Below are positions 1 to 9,823 of a DNA stretch of 17,033 nt, one piece after another (the stretch's first letter is position 1; each line of letters begins with the position of its first letter). Below the pieces are notes generated by a model. That model was not told where the DNA came from, searched no databases, and saw nothing but the letters and a program-made list of their open reading frames with translations. The DNA lies in contig JAEMTW010000019.1 of assembly GCA_016462095.1 (NCBI GenBank), forward strand, positions 1 through 17,033. Direction: 5' to 3'. The position numbers and the translations under genes are program-made. Source of the stretch: Thermoleophilia bacterium. Lineage in GTDB: Bacteria > Actinomycetota > Thermoleophilia > Gaiellales > F1-60-MAGs149.

Positions 1-24
1 CTCGGCAGAAGACACCGATAGCGA

Positions 25-55
25 CTTCCTAAAAGGGTCTGACCCCATTAGGAAG
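25..55. repeat. nested imperfect palindrome downstream of ligA
   Basis: An 8-bp outer arm (CTTCCTAA at 25-32, TTAGGAAG at 48-55) encloses a 5-bp inner arm GGGTC/GACCC (35-39, 41-45) around a single T, with a 2x2 internal loop between the arms. It lies 16 bp past the ligA stop. As RNA it would fold into a strong hairpin and could end ligA transcription, but no U-tract follows on the - strand (the next bases read TCGCTATC), so it is not a classical intrinsic terminator. The GGGTCTGACCC core is also reminiscent of REP-like palindromes tied to Y1 (RAYT) transposases; that is memory-based inference. Nothing else is recognisable in bases 1-71. Confidence 0.6.
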
Positions 56-71
56 CTGAACCAGTCAGCAG

Positions 72-2722
<2,651 letters not shown>

Positions 2723-2729
2723 AGGCGAA

Positions 2730-2735
2730 ACGGTA
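2730..2735 (-). promoter_or_regulatory. candidate -10 element for the HAD-ligA pair
   Basis: On the - strand this reads TACCGT, a match to the TANNNT form of actinobacterial -10 boxes, followed by 7 bases and then the GTG start at 2722. No Shine-Dalgarno precedes that GTG, so transcription could begin at or next to the start codon. No convincing -35 is visible at the usual spacing. Confidence 0.35.
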
Positions 2736-2773
2736 TCGCGCCCGTCCGTGGGCGCGCCTGTCGCGAAAAAGGC

Positions 2774-2791
2774 TGGTAGATCGCTCTACCA
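2774..2791. promoter_or_regulatory. perfect 7-bp inverted repeat in a divergent gene gap
   Basis: TGGTAGA (2774-2780), loop TCGC, then TCTACCA (2785-2791). It lies in the 76-bp gap between the divergent HAD-ligA and unrecognised 2799-3353 genes, ending 7 bp before the ATG at 2799. Its right arm contains TACCAT (2787-2792), a -10-like hexamer 6 bp before that ATG. It could be an operator covering the promoter of the + strand gene or a hairpin; no regulator gene is adjacent. Confidence 0.4.
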
Positions 2792-2798
2792 TTCTCTG

Positions 2799-3353
2799 AT
2801 GCCCTCCTCGTCGCTTACTTCGCTGCAGCGCCAGATCTATTGGTCTGCACCATCGCCGCTAATCGAGCATGGGCGTCGCCGGACCGCGTTCGGCCTCCTA
2901 CTGATCTTGGGTTGCGAGCGCCTGCTGCGTGAGGGACGCCTCCACGGCCCCCAGGCGCGCCTGGCCGCCGCCCAGATCCAGGCAGCGCGCCTGCTCGCCG
3001 TGCCCGTCACGGGCGCGCGCTGGAAGACACGGCGCGGAGACGTGTTGCGCCGAGACGGCGACGACCTCGCCGCTGCCCTCGCCGACAAAGCCGCTGGTCT
3101 AGAGGCCTCCCCAGCCGGCTCACTGATTGCCGCCTGCGACCTGCTCGAAGAGGTGATCGAATGGCTCGCCGCCGGCGAGTTGCGTGGCGCCGCTGCCCCC
3201 GCCGCGATCGACCGACTACGCGTGGCCCAGGTCTTGCTCAGAGAGCACCAGTTCGAAGGCGCGGACCACGACGACCCCGAACCACCCACTCACCGCGAAC
3301 TCGTCCTCGAGGAGCAGTCGTCGACGCCGACGGCGTGGGTCGACGAGGACTAG
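2799..3353 (+). CDS. uncharacterised helical protein
   Basis: I do not recognise this 184-aa product. The frame is open much further upstream, but translation before 2799 is Ser/Thr/Cys-rich and reads against the HAD gene, so the ATG at 2799 is the likely start. No Shine-Dalgarno precedes it; a TACCAT box lies 6 bp upstream, which would suit a leaderless message. The protein looks soluble. An N-terminal segment (IYWSAPSPLIEHGRRR, about 13-28) leads into Ala/Leu/Arg-rich helices (about 29-70), a basic patch (ARWKTRRGD), further amphipathic helices around 105-150 (LLEEVIEWLAAGEL), and an acidic, disordered-looking tail ending in WVDED. No signal peptide, membrane segment or catalytic motif is evident. 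It converges on surE, their TAG stops sharing CTAG. An overlapping - strand frame (2837-3289) is low-complexity and less protein-like. Confidence 0.6.
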   Translation: MPSSSLTSLQRQIYWSAPSPLIEHGRRRTAFGLLLILGCERLLREGRLHGPQARLAAAQIQAARLLAVPVTGARWKTRRGDVLRRDGDDLAAALADKAAGLEASPAGSLIAACDLLEEVIEWLAAGELRGAAAPAAIDRLRVAQVLLREHQFEGADHDDPEPPTHRELVLEEQSSTPTAWVDED

Positions 3354-4129
3354 TCGAGCAGACCCTCGAGGCCCGTCACGAGCGTCGCGCTCGCGGGGTG
3401 CTCCCAGTCGACATGCAGCGCCGTGATCGCGACGTGGCCATCTGCGATCGCCTCAAAGTCTGTCCCCGGCGCACGGTGATAGTCCGCGTCGCCTGCGTAG
3501 AGACGAAAGCGCTGCTTGCCGCCACGTTCCTCGGCGAGTTCGATCTGGTCGGCCCAGATCCGACGGCCAAGCTTGCAGACGCGTAGGCCCTGCGGTGGGC
3601 CGGTCGGACAGTTGAGATTGACGAGCATGTCCTTGCCAAACGTGCCCGCAGCAAGCAGCGTGGCAAGGCGAGGCACAATCCGCTCGGCCGTCGCAAACTC
3701 GTAGTCGCCATCGCGCGTGTGATGCAGCTCGCCACCGGTCGACTGCTGCGAGATCGCGAGCCCCGGGTAGCCGAGCAGGATCCCCTCCATCGCCGCGGCG
3801 ACGGTGCCCGAGTAGGTGACGTCATCGCCAAGGTTGAGCCCAAGGTTGGCACCCGCAACGACAAGATCGAAGGATGAGCCGGGCTCGCGCGCCTCAGCAA
3901 AGCGCACACAGTCGACCGGCGTGCCGCCGACAGCAAACGCCTGCGCCGCACCCGGCACCTCGCGCTCCTCTACCTCGAGCGTGCCACGGATCGTAATGCC
4001 ACGAGCAACCGCGCTCTGATTCGTCGCGGGCGCAACGACCAGCACCTCCGCGACCGTACTCAGTGCGCGTGCGATCGCGTGGAGCCCCGGCGATTCGATG
4101 CCGTCGTCGTTCGTCAGGAGCACGCGCAT
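3350..4129 (-). CDS. surE: 5'/3'-nucleotidase SurE
   Basis: Metal-dependent phosphatase that removes phosphate from nucleoside monophosphates (and, in some members, short polyphosphate or 3'-nucleotides), linked to stationary-phase survival. The 259-aa product opens with MRVLLTNDDGIESPG. The metal and active-site residues of the family are in place: D8, D9, S39 in TNQSA, and N95 in GANLGLNLGDDVTYSGTV. The ATG at 4129 starts directly at the conserved first strand. No Shine-Dalgarno lies before it; a - strand TAACCT (4139-4144) 9 bp upstream is a weak -10 candidate for a nearly leaderless message. It diverges from the antiporter gene across 55 bp and converges on the unrecognised gene with a 4-bp overlap. 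Confidence 0.96.
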   Translation of the reverse strand: MRVLLTNDDGIESPGLHAIARALSTVAEVLVVAPATNQSAVARGITIRGTLEVEEREVPGAAQAFAVGGTPVDCVRFAEAREPGSSFDLVVAGANLGLNLGDDVTYSGTVAAAMEGILLGYPGLAISQQSTGGELHHTRDGDYEFATAERIVPRLATLLAAGTFGKDMLVNLNCPTGPPQGLRVCKLGRRIWADQIELAEERGGKQRFRLYAGDADYHRAPGTDFEAIADGHVAITALHVDWEHPASATLVTGLEGLLD

Positions 4130-4137
4130 GCGCCATG

Positions 4138-4148
4138 CAGGTTACCTG
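4138..4148. promoter_or_regulatory. inverted repeat CAGGT-T-ACCTG in the surE/antiporter divergent gap
   Basis: A perfect 5-bp inverted repeat around one T lies inside the 55-bp gap between two divergent genes. It overlaps the candidate surE -10 (TAACCT on the - strand) and stands 6 bp before a + strand TATGCT (4155-4160), a candidate -10 for the antiporter. Position suits a shared operator, but a repeat this short could be chance. Confidence 0.25.
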
Positions 4149-4184
4149 TCCCCCTATGCTGCCCGCGTGAGTGCAGGAGAAACT

Positions 4185-5243
4185 ATGAGTGGTTTCACTC
4201 GCTCTGAGCGCGTGCAGTTCAGCCTGATTGGCCTCGTCGCGGTGGCGGCAATTGGGCTCGAGGTTACGCATGCCAACTCGGTGCTGATCTTTGTCGTGGC
4301 GGGACTTGCCGTGGCGGGCATGGCGCACATCCTCGGCGTCGCGACGGAGCAGGCCGGTGAGGCATCCGGCCCGCGGATCTCCGCCCTACTCAACGCGACC
4401 TTCGGCAATGCCGCCGAACTGATCATCGTCGTGCTCGCGATTCGCCAAGGAGGCGAACTAATTGACGTCGCGCGCTACTCGATTATTGGCTCGGTGATGG
4501 GCAACATCCTGCTGATCCTCGGCGCTTCGCTGCTCGTCTCTGGCATTCGCCATGGCCGCCAGAGCTTTAATGCCGTGATCAGCGGCGTCAACGGCACGAT
4601 GCTGCTCTTGGCGACTGCTGCACTCGCCTTGCCGACGCTGTTTACGATCGTCTTGCCCGCCGAGACGAGCGGCGCAGTCAGCATCTCACACGGGGTGGCG
4701 ATCGTGATGGCCGTGTTGTACGGCCTGTACCTCTTGCACGCCTTCCGTTCCCCCGACGAATCGGCCGCCGCCAAAGGGAACGCACACTGGTCTCCACGCT
4801 TATCGATCATCGTGCTGGTCGCATCCGCCGCGGTCACCGGCCTCTTATCCGAATTTCTCGTCACAGCGATCGAGCCAACGATCAAGGCCACGGGCATCTC
4901 GGCAGTGTTCGTCGGCCTGATCATCGTGCCACTCGTCGGCAATATCGCCGAGCATTTTGCCGCTATCAAGATTGCCGCCAAAGGCGACCTCGACTTCGCG
5001 ATGGGCATCGCCTTCAACTCGGCCCTCCAGGTCGCTCTAGCGGTGACGGCCGTCGCCGTTGCCGCGGGCTTCATCTTTGGTCACGAGTTGACGCTCTCGT
5101 TTGGTGCACTCGAAATGGCGGTGCTGATTGCCGCGGCGATCCTCGCCGCCTTCATCGCCACCAACGGCAATGCGACGTGGCTTGAGGGTGCCGAGCTGAT
5201 CGCGATCTACGTGATCGCGGCGCTCGCCTTCTGGTACGTCTAG
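4185..5243 (+). CDS. cax: Ca2+/H+ antiporter of the CAX/ChaA family
   Basis: Inner-membrane exchanger that expels Ca2+ (possibly other divalent cations) in exchange for protons. The 352-aa product is hydrophobic throughout, consistent with about 11 membrane segments. It carries the two inverted CaCA repeats: c-1 with GNAAE (75-79) and c-2 with GNIAEHFAAIKIAAKGD (252-268), whose Glu residues E79 and E256 are the expected ion-binding acids. A short hydrophilic loop (about 187-205, FRSPDESAAAKGN) separates the halves, near where other CAX proteins have an acidic loop. The ATG at 4185 has a good Shine-Dalgarno (AGGAG, 5 bp away). An in-frame GTG at 4167, 6 bp after TATGCT, would be a leaderless alternative adding six residues. 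Its TAG stop shares CTAG with the truA stop on the other strand. Confidence 0.94.
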   Translation: MSGFTRSERVQFSLIGLVAVAAIGLEVTHANSVLIFVVAGLAVAGMAHILGVATEQAGEASGPRISALLNATFGNAAELIIVVLAIRQGGELIDVARYSIIGSVMGNILLILGASLLVSGIRHGRQSFNAVISGVNGTMLLLATAALALPTLFTIVLPAETSGAVSISHGVAIVMAVLYGLYLLHAFRSPDESAAAKGNAHWSPRLSIIVLVASAAVTGLLSEFLVTAIEPTIKATGISAVFVGLIIVPLVGNIAEHFAAIKIAAKGDLDFAMGIAFNSALQVALAVTAVAVAAGFIFGHELTLSFGALEMAVLIAAAILAAFIATNGNATWLEGAELIAIYVIAALAFWYV

Positions 5244-6022
5244 CCGCCTCTCAAGCGACGCGGGTCGGAGCCCGTGCCGCTGACGTAGTCCACGTGCACG
5301 AGGCAGAGTGCGTGGGCAGGTGCCGTCCAGCCCGCCTCCGACCGCAGCGAGCCCGTCAGCAGGGCAGGAAACAGCTCTGGAGCATTGCCCCTGTCGCCGC
5401 GCGCCGTCACGATCATCGTGCCCACCAGCGTGCGCACCATGTGGCGTAGAAACGCGTTGGCCGTAATCTCAAAGCGAATCCCCGACTCTGTATCGACCCA
5501 CCGCGCCGTCTGCACGGTACGCGTAAACGTCTTGTGCTCGGTCTCCGCCGGTGTGAAGGCACGAAAGTCGTGCTCGCCAACGATCGTTGCCGCCAACGTG
5601 TCGAGGACCGCGCGGTCCAACTGGCGGGGCTCGTGCAGTTCGCGGCGACACTGCAGCGGGTCGCGCAGTTGACCAAGCCGCACGTCGTACGTATACGAGC
5701 GGCTGCGCGCCGAGAAACGGGCGCTAAAGTCGGCCGGCACCTCGTCGGCAGCAGTAACCACGATGTCGGTGGGCAAGATGTCGTTGAGCGCACGCGGCAG
5801 TGCAGCCGTCGGCGGACCACCCTGCCGCAAGACACTGACAACCTGCCCTGTCGCGTGCACCCCCGCATCGGTGCGCCCAGCCACCACGACGTCGCCACGG
5901 GCATCGTGGAGGCGGTCGATCGCGCGCGTCAGCTCGCGTTCGATCGTGCGCGCGTTGGGCTGCTGCGCCCAGCCATTGAACCCCGTGCCGTCGTAGGCGA
6001 CCTGCAGGCGCGTATTGATCAC
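5240..6022 (-). CDS. truA: tRNA pseudouridine(38-40) synthase TruA
   Basis: Isomerises uridine to pseudouridine at positions 38-40 of the tRNA anticodon arm. The 260-aa product starts with LQVAYDGTGFNGWAQQPN, typical of the family, and has the catalytic motif GRTDAGVHA with D52 as the nucleophile. Later conserved blocks are the RSYTYDV strand (about residues 107-113) and FLRHMVRTLVGTM near the C-terminus. The GTG at 6022 overlaps the stop of the DoxX-like gene by 4 bp (GTGA), so translation is probably coupled. truA is the last gene of the long ribosomal operon, its usual place after rplQ in Gram-positives, though here two extra genes intervene. No hairpin terminator separates it from the convergent antiporter gene, because the two coding regions overlap. 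Confidence 0.96.
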   Translation of the reverse strand: MINTRLQVAYDGTGFNGWAQQPNARTIERELTRAIDRLHDARGDVVVAGRTDAGVHATGQVVSVLRQGGPPTAALPRALNDILPTDIVVTAADEVPADFSARFSARSRSYTYDVRLGQLRDPLQCRRELHEPRQLDRAVLDTLAATIVGEHDFRAFTPAETEHKTFTRTVQTARWVDTESGIRFEITANAFLRHMVRTLVGTMIVTARGDRGNAPELFPALLTGSLRSEAGWTAPAHALCLVHVDYVSGTGSDPRRLRGG

Positions 6023-6468
6023 AGGATGGGATCGATGCGGTCAAGGAGCTGGGCCGCACCACCGCCCCGCGCCACGATGATCAGACAGCCAACTGCCAGC
6101 AAGGCACCACCGATCAGTGGTGCACCACCGTCGACGCGACCAGCAGTCGCCACAATCACGAGTGCCACCACGAGCACAACGAATGCCGACAGGCGACTCG
6201 CCACGCCGAGCGTGAGCATCAGCCCAAACAGCACGAGCAGCACCACGCCGATCCAGGTCAGCAGCGATGGCGCTGGCAGACCCCACTCCTCGGCGTGCAG
6301 CGCCACCACCGCATGTCCGCGCACATTGAGGACGCCGACAACCAATGCCGCCACACCAACGAGCACCCGCACGAACAGGAGCACCACGACGTTGAGCCCG
6401 CGCGAGCGCCTTGTCGTCTCGGGAATACCCAGATCGATCAGGTTGCGCTGACTCTGCGGGTCAAACAC
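6019..6468 (-). CDS. DoxX-like small integral membrane protein
   Basis: A 149-aa membrane protein with four predicted hydrophobic segments: about 26-49, 68-90, 92-110 and 115-134. Between segments 1 and 2 it has EEWGLPAPSLLTWIG, and segment 2 runs into LGVASRLSAFVVLVVAL. That order (GLP, then a glycine-rich helix, then a Gly-x-x-SRL turn) resembles DoxX/DUF4870-style four-helix proteins, some of which accompany quinone or thiosulfate oxidation; no catalytic residue allows a function to be assigned. A hydrophilic N-terminus (1-24) precedes the first helix. GTG start at 6468, with AGAGG about 7 bp upstream lying in the end of the preceding gene. It is 10 bp after the DUF1795-like gene and overlaps truA by 4 bp. 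Confidence 0.72.
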   Translation of the reverse strand: MFDPQSQRNLIDLGIPETTRRSRGLNVVVLLFVRVLVGVAALVVGVLNVRGHAVVALHAEEWGLPAPSLLTWIGVVLLVLFGLMLTLGVASRLSAFVVLVVALVIVATAGRVDGGAPLIGGALLAVGCLIIVARGGGAAQLLDRIDPIL

Positions 6469-6478
6469 GGCTATGCCT

Positions 6479-6934
6479 CTACGACTCGGTCGATGCGCCA
6501 GCGTCGATCTGCGTACCCTCGATCACTGCGCGTAGCTGCGGCTCAAGCGCTTCGAAGGCCACCGACGGCACGGTGCAGACGATCGCATACCCCGACCCAC
6601 CAATCGTCGTCAGCCCAACGAGCTGGCGTAGACGCAGACCGGCTGCCTCCCACTCGACCGTGCGTAGATGGCCAGGCGCGCCACTAATTTCGATGTGCTC
6701 GACGGGTCGCGACTCTTGGACGGGAATTTGGTCCGCCAACTTCTGCACCCAGCCGCTCGAGAACCCTCCGAGACCCATGCTGTTGCAGAGCGTCTCGCGC
6801 GTCACCACGACGTTCGGTTGCGCGCCCTCCGTCATCGGTCCAACGATCGTCAGGACAGTCCGATCCTGCCAACCCTCAGGCTGCGGAATCGTGACGGTAC
6901 CGGACGTGATGTGGGTGGAATCGCTCAAACCCAC
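6479..6934 (-). CDS. DUF1795/DcrB-like domain protein
   Basis: A 151-aa protein with features of the DUF1795 (DcrB-like) fold: a first strand ending in a proline/glycine turn, PEGWQD at 19-24, then TVLTIVGP, and the strand NVVVTRE at 41-47, followed by a central amphipathic helix (WVQKLADQIP, 62-71), a second beta meander (HIEISGAPGHLRTVEWEAAG) and a final helix EALEPQLRAVIEGTQI. No signal peptide or membrane segment is seen, so it looks cytosolic. The family includes the EagR chaperones that bind membrane segments of Rhs effectors in type VI secretion, but also many solitary proteins of unknown role. No Rhs or T6SS gene is here. The neighbouring DoxX-like membrane protein is the only obvious candidate client. 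GTG start at 6934, 20 bp after rplQ, with no clear Shine-Dalgarno. Family call is by eye. Confidence 0.65.
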   Translation of the reverse strand: MGLSDSTHITSGTVTIPQPEGWQDRTVLTIVGPMTEGAQPNVVVTRETLCNSMGLGGFSSGWVQKLADQIPVQESRPVEHIEISGAPGHLRTVEWEAAGLRLRQLVGLTTIGGSGYAIVCTVPSVAFEALEPQLRAVIEGTQIDAGASTES

Positions 6935-6954
6935 CGCCCACGCAGTCCGTTAGA

Positions 6955-7308
6955 TCACTCGACCCACTCGAGGATCGCCATCTCGGCGTTATCCCCGGAG
7001 CGAGGTCCAAGCTTGACGATCCGGGTGTAGCCACCCGGGCGCTCGGCGAACTTCGGTGCGACCTCGGCAAACAACGCGTGCACGACATCGCCGCTGCGCA
7101 GATAGGCCTTGGCCTGACGGCGAGCGTGCAAGTCGCCACGCTTACCGAGCGTGACCATCTTCTCTGCGATCGGCCGCACTTCCTTGGCCTTGGCGAGCGT
7201 CGTCGTAATCCGACCGTGCTCGACGAGCGAGCCAGTCAGATTCGAAAACAGCGCCTTGCGGTGCGCGGAATCGCGCCCGAGGACGCGGCCTTTGCGTGCG
7301 TGTCGCAT
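6955..7308 (-). CDS. rplQ: 50S ribosomal protein L17
   Basis: Large-subunit protein near the exit tunnel. The 117-aa sequence opens with [20 protein letters not shown] and continues with [24 protein letters not shown], the diagnostic L17 blocks. The C-terminal [26 protein letters not shown] is the usual ending, with no long extension. The ATG lies 2 bp after the rpoA stop, so the two are almost certainly coupled. It closes the ribosomal part of the alpha operon. Confidence 0.98.
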   Translation of the reverse strand: MRHARKGRVLGRDSAHRKALFSNLTGSLVEHGRITTTLAKAKEVRPIAEKMVTLGKRGDLHARRQAKAYLRSGDVVHALFAEVAPKFAERPGGYTRIVKLGPRSGDNAEMAILEWVE

Positions 7309-7310
7309 GG

Positions 7311-8276
7311 TTAGCCCTCGTCCCCGCGCAGCCGCAGACCATGGGCACCAAGTGCCGCACGAATCTCGTCGATCGACTTGCGACCGAAGTTCGGGATGGA
7401 GGCGAGGTCACGATCCGACTTGGCAACGAGGTCGCCAACCGTCTCGATGCCAACGCGCTTGAGGCAGTTGTACGAGCGGACGCCAAGCTCGAGCTCTTCA
7501 ATCAGGATGTGCTCCATCCCGTTCGTCGGAGCAACGTCGTACTCGGGCATGCTCACCTCGAGGCTACGGGCCAACTCGGCCGTGTCCATGTTGGCGAAGA
7601 TGTTGAGCTGACGGATCAGAATTTCGGCAGCCTTCGTGACTGCGTCCTTCGGATCAATCGCACCGTTCGTCTTGACGTGCAGCGTGAGCTTGTCGAAGTC
7701 CGTGTCCGAACCAACGCGCGCCGGCTCGACCGTGTACGTGACACGGCGGACGGGCGAGAAGATCGAGTCGACAGGGATGACACCGATCGTCGTCTCGAAG
7801 TCCTTGTTCTCGGAGGCGGGCACGTAGCCACGGCCGCGACCGATCGTCAGCGACATCTCGAGCTTCGACTTGGCGGCGATGTTGCAGATCACAAGATCCT
7901 TGTTGAGGATCTCAACGGGACCAGCAATCGCAATATCGGCAGCCGTCACGACGCCAGGGCCGGACTTGACGATGTCGGCCTCGACCTCGGGAGCATCACC
8001 CTCAATGGTGAGGATCAGGCCCTTGAGGTTCAGGATGATGTCGGTGACGTCCTCGCGGACACCCGGCACCGTCGTGAACTCGTGCTGCGCGCCCTCGATG
8101 CGAACGCTCGTGACAGCAACGCCCTCCAACGAGGAGAGCAACACGCGGCGAAGCGAGTTGCCGAACGTGTAGCCGAAGCCACGCTCGAGGGGCTCCACAA
8201 CGAAGACTCCCTCAGTAGCGGAGACCTCTTCATGGACGATCTGTGGCATCTGGAATTCAAGCATGCGGGTGCTCAC
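7311..8276 (-). CDS. rpoA: RNA polymerase alpha subunit
   Basis: Dimeric scaffold for polymerase assembly and contact site for activators and UP elements. The 321-aa product has an N-terminal domain with [12 protein letters not shown] at 38-49. The two-part fold runs to about residue 235, followed by a linker and a C-terminal domain (about 248-315) with [16 protein letters not shown] and [10 protein letters not shown] at 296-305, the DNA-contacting helix-hairpin. The GTG at 8276 overlaps the rpsD stop by 4 bp (GTGA); the in-frame ATG at 8264 (fifth codon) is an alternative and gives a more usual N-terminus. The + strand carries a long shadow frame over this gene. Confidence 0.98.
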   Translation of the reverse strand: MSTRMLEFQMPQIVHEEVSATEGVFVVEPLERGFGYTFGNSLRRVLLSSLEGVAVTSVRIEGAQHEFTTVPGVREDVTDIILNLKGLILTIEGDAPEVEADIVKSGPGVVTAADIAIAGPVEILNKDLVICNIAAKSKLEMSLTIGRGRGYVPASENKDFETTIGVIPVDSIFSPVRRVTYTVEPARVGSDTDFDKLTLHVKTNGAIDPKDAVTKAAEILIRQLNIFANMDTAELARSLEVSMPEYDVAPTNGMEHILIEELELGVRSYNCLKRVGIETVGDLVAKSDRDLASIPNFGRKSIDEIRAALGAHGLRLRGDEG

Positions 8277-8893
8277 TTCGAGTACAGCTCCACGATCAGC
8301 TGCTCTTGGACAGGGGTATCGATCTCCTCACGGTCAGGCATACGCACGACCTTGCCCGTGAGGTTGTCATGGTCGGCCTGCAGCCAGTTGGCTACAGACG
8401 CCGTGAGGTCTGTCGCGTTGCGGACCGCGACCTCGCCTGCTGCACCGGGGCGCAACGAAACGATGTCGTCTGTCCGAACTTGGTACGAAGGGATGTTGAC
8501 CCGACGACCGTTGACATGGAAGTGGCCGTGGCGCACGAGCTGACGAGCCTGCGCACGCGACGCGGCGAAACCGAGGCGATAGACGACGTTGTCGAGGCGC
8601 AGCTCGAGGAGGCGCAAAAGCTCCTCACCCGTGATGCCCTGACGACGCGAAGCCTTCGCGTAGTAGTTGCGGAACTGCTTCTCCAGCACGCCGTAGTAGC
8701 GGCGGGCCTTCTGCTTCTCGCGCAACTGCAGCAAGTACTCAGACTGCTTGATGCGTCCGCGGCCATGCTGGCCCGGCGGATAGGAGCGGCGCTCAACGGC
8801 GCACTTCTCGGTCAGACAACGCTCGCCCTTGAGGAACAGCTTGACGCCCTCACGACGGCACTGACGACACTTAGGATCGGTAACTCGAGCCAT
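8273..8893 (-). CDS. rpsD: 30S ribosomal protein S4, zinc-binding form
   Basis: Primary 16S rRNA binder that nucleates small-subunit assembly and, in E. coli, represses the alpha operon by binding its leader. The 206-aa product carries an N-terminal zinc site (C9, C12, C26, C31), the C+ form; the zinc-free paralog lacks these. The S4 RNA-binding domain follows at about 95-155 ([33 protein letters not shown]). The ATG has AGGAG about 10 bp upstream and starts 14 bp after rpsK. It overlaps rpoA by 4 bp. Confidence 0.98.
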   Translation of the reverse strand: MARVTDPKCRQCRREGVKLFLKGERCLTEKCAVERRSYPPGQHGRGRIKQSEYLLQLREKQKARRYYGVLEKQFRNYYAKASRRQGITGEELLRLLELRLDNVVYRLGFAASRAQARQLVRHGHFHVNGRRVNIPSYQVRTDDIVSLRPGAAGEVAVRNATDLTASVANWLQADHDNLTGKVVRMPDREEIDTPVQEQLIVELYSK

Positions 8894-8907
8894 CTTCTAC
8901 AGTCTCC

Positions 8908-9315
8908 TTAGACCCGGCGCCGTTTGCGGGCACGGCAGCCGTTGTGGGCCTGCGGGGATACGTCGCGAACACCGATGATCTCGAGTCCGGCGGCCTGAAG
9001 GGAACGCATCGCGGTCTCACGACCCGAGCCGGGACCCTTCAGAAACACTTCGATCTTCTGGAGACCGTGCTCCATGCCCTCACGCGCACACAGGTCGGCG
9101 GTCACCTGAGCGGCGAACGGCGTCGACTTGCGCGAACCCTTGAATCCAGCGGCGCCAGCACTCTTCCACGCGAGGACGTTGCCTTCGCGGTCGGTCAGAG
9201 CGACGATCGTGTTGTTGAACGACGTCTTGATGTGGGCCTGGCCAATTGCGATATTCTTGCGCACCTTGCGACGCGTGCGACCGCGAGTACCACCGGGTTT
9301 TCGGGGAGGAGCCAT
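8908..9315 (-). CDS. rpsK: 30S ribosomal protein S11
   Basis: Platform protein of the small subunit that contacts the mRNA exit region with S7. The 135-aa product shows the family blocks [36 protein letters not shown] and [18 protein letters not shown], ending in the basic tail [10 protein letters not shown] basic N-terminus of about 20 residues ([19 protein letters not shown]) precedes the core. The ATG is 20 bp after rpsM; the nearest purine-rich stretch (AAGGA) is rather far upstream. Confidence 0.98.
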   Translation of the reverse strand: MAPPRKPGGTRGRTRRKVRKNIAIGQAHIKTSFNNTIVALTDREGNVLAWKSAGAAGFKGSRKSTPFAAQVTADLCAREGMEHGLQKIEVFLKGPGSGRETAMRSLQAAGLEIIGVRDVSPQAHNGCRARKRRRV

Positions 9316-9335
9316 GAAGCGGGTCGATCCTTTCC

Positions 9336-9707
9336 TTAGGCCTTACGGCTGCGCCCGACGGTCTTCTTCGGGCCTTTCCGGGTACGTGCGTTGGTCTTGG
9401 TGCGCTGACCGTGAACGGGCAGGCCGCGACGGTGACGAACACCGCGGTAGCAGCCAATCTCCATCAGGCGCTTGATGTTTGCGGAGCGCTCGCGGCGCAG
9501 GTCGCCTTCGACTTGGACGTTGGAGTCGATGTACGCACGAATGCGGGCGACCTCTTCGTCGGTCAGATCGCGAACCTTCTGCTCCGAGCCGATACCGAGT
9601 TCCTTACAGACGGACTGCGCGGTCGAGCGGCCGATGCCGTAGATGTACGTCAGCCCAATCTCGACGCGCTTTTCCCGGGGGATGTTGACTCCAGCGATAC
9701 GTGCCAT
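9336..9707 (-). CDS. rpsM: 30S ribosomal protein S13
   Basis: Head protein of the small subunit, forming intersubunit bridges and contacting the P-site tRNA through its C-terminal tail. The 123-aa product has [26 protein letters not shown] at its start (helix-two-turn-helix region). It continues with the coiled helices of the middle and the basic tail [22 protein letters not shown] with an AGGGG Shine-Dalgarno 5 bp upstream, 2 bp after the rpmJ stop. Confidence 0.98.
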   Translation of the reverse strand: MARIAGVNIPREKRVEIGLTYIYGIGRSTAQSVCKELGIGSEQKVRDLTDEEVARIRAYIDSNVQVEGDLRRERSANIKRLMEIGCYRGVRHRRGLPVHGQRTKTNARTRKGPKKTVGRSRKA

Positions 9708-9709
9708 GA

Positions 9710-9823
9710 CTACCCCTGACGCTGCTTATGACGAGGATTCGGGCAAATTACGTGCACCACGCCAGAACGCCGAATCACTCGGCATTTGTCACACATCGGC
9801 TTAACGCTGGGACGCACCTTCAT
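9710..9823 (-). CDS. rpmJ: 50S ribosomal protein L36, zinc ribbon
   Basis: The smallest large-subunit protein, 37 aa, here complete: [19 protein letters not shown], then [14 protein letters not shown]. The zinc ligands are C11, C14, C27 and H32, the C+ type. The ATG has GAGGG about 5 bp upstream. The frame is open further upstream, but that sequence is not L36-like. It follows a 115-bp gap after map and leads the alpha-operon part, so it may be read both from the upstream operon and from a promoter in that gap. Confidence 0.97.
   Translation of the reverse strand: MKVRPSVKPMCDKCRVIRRSGVVHVICPNPRHKQRQG

Noticed and set aside
2837..3289. 150-codon - strand frame opposite the unrecognised gene
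   Set aside because: Ser/Arg/Ala-rich low-complexity translation; the + strand frame has a more balanced composition and meets surE at a shared stop codon.
6479..6934. Type VI secretion EagR chaperone
   Set aside because: The fold family fits, but no Rhs, VgrG or other secretion gene is present, so a specific EagR call is not supported.
7296..8543. 415-codon open frame on the + strand
   Set aside because: Antisense shadow of rpoA and rpsD; translation is Asp/Arg/Leu-rich low-information sequence.
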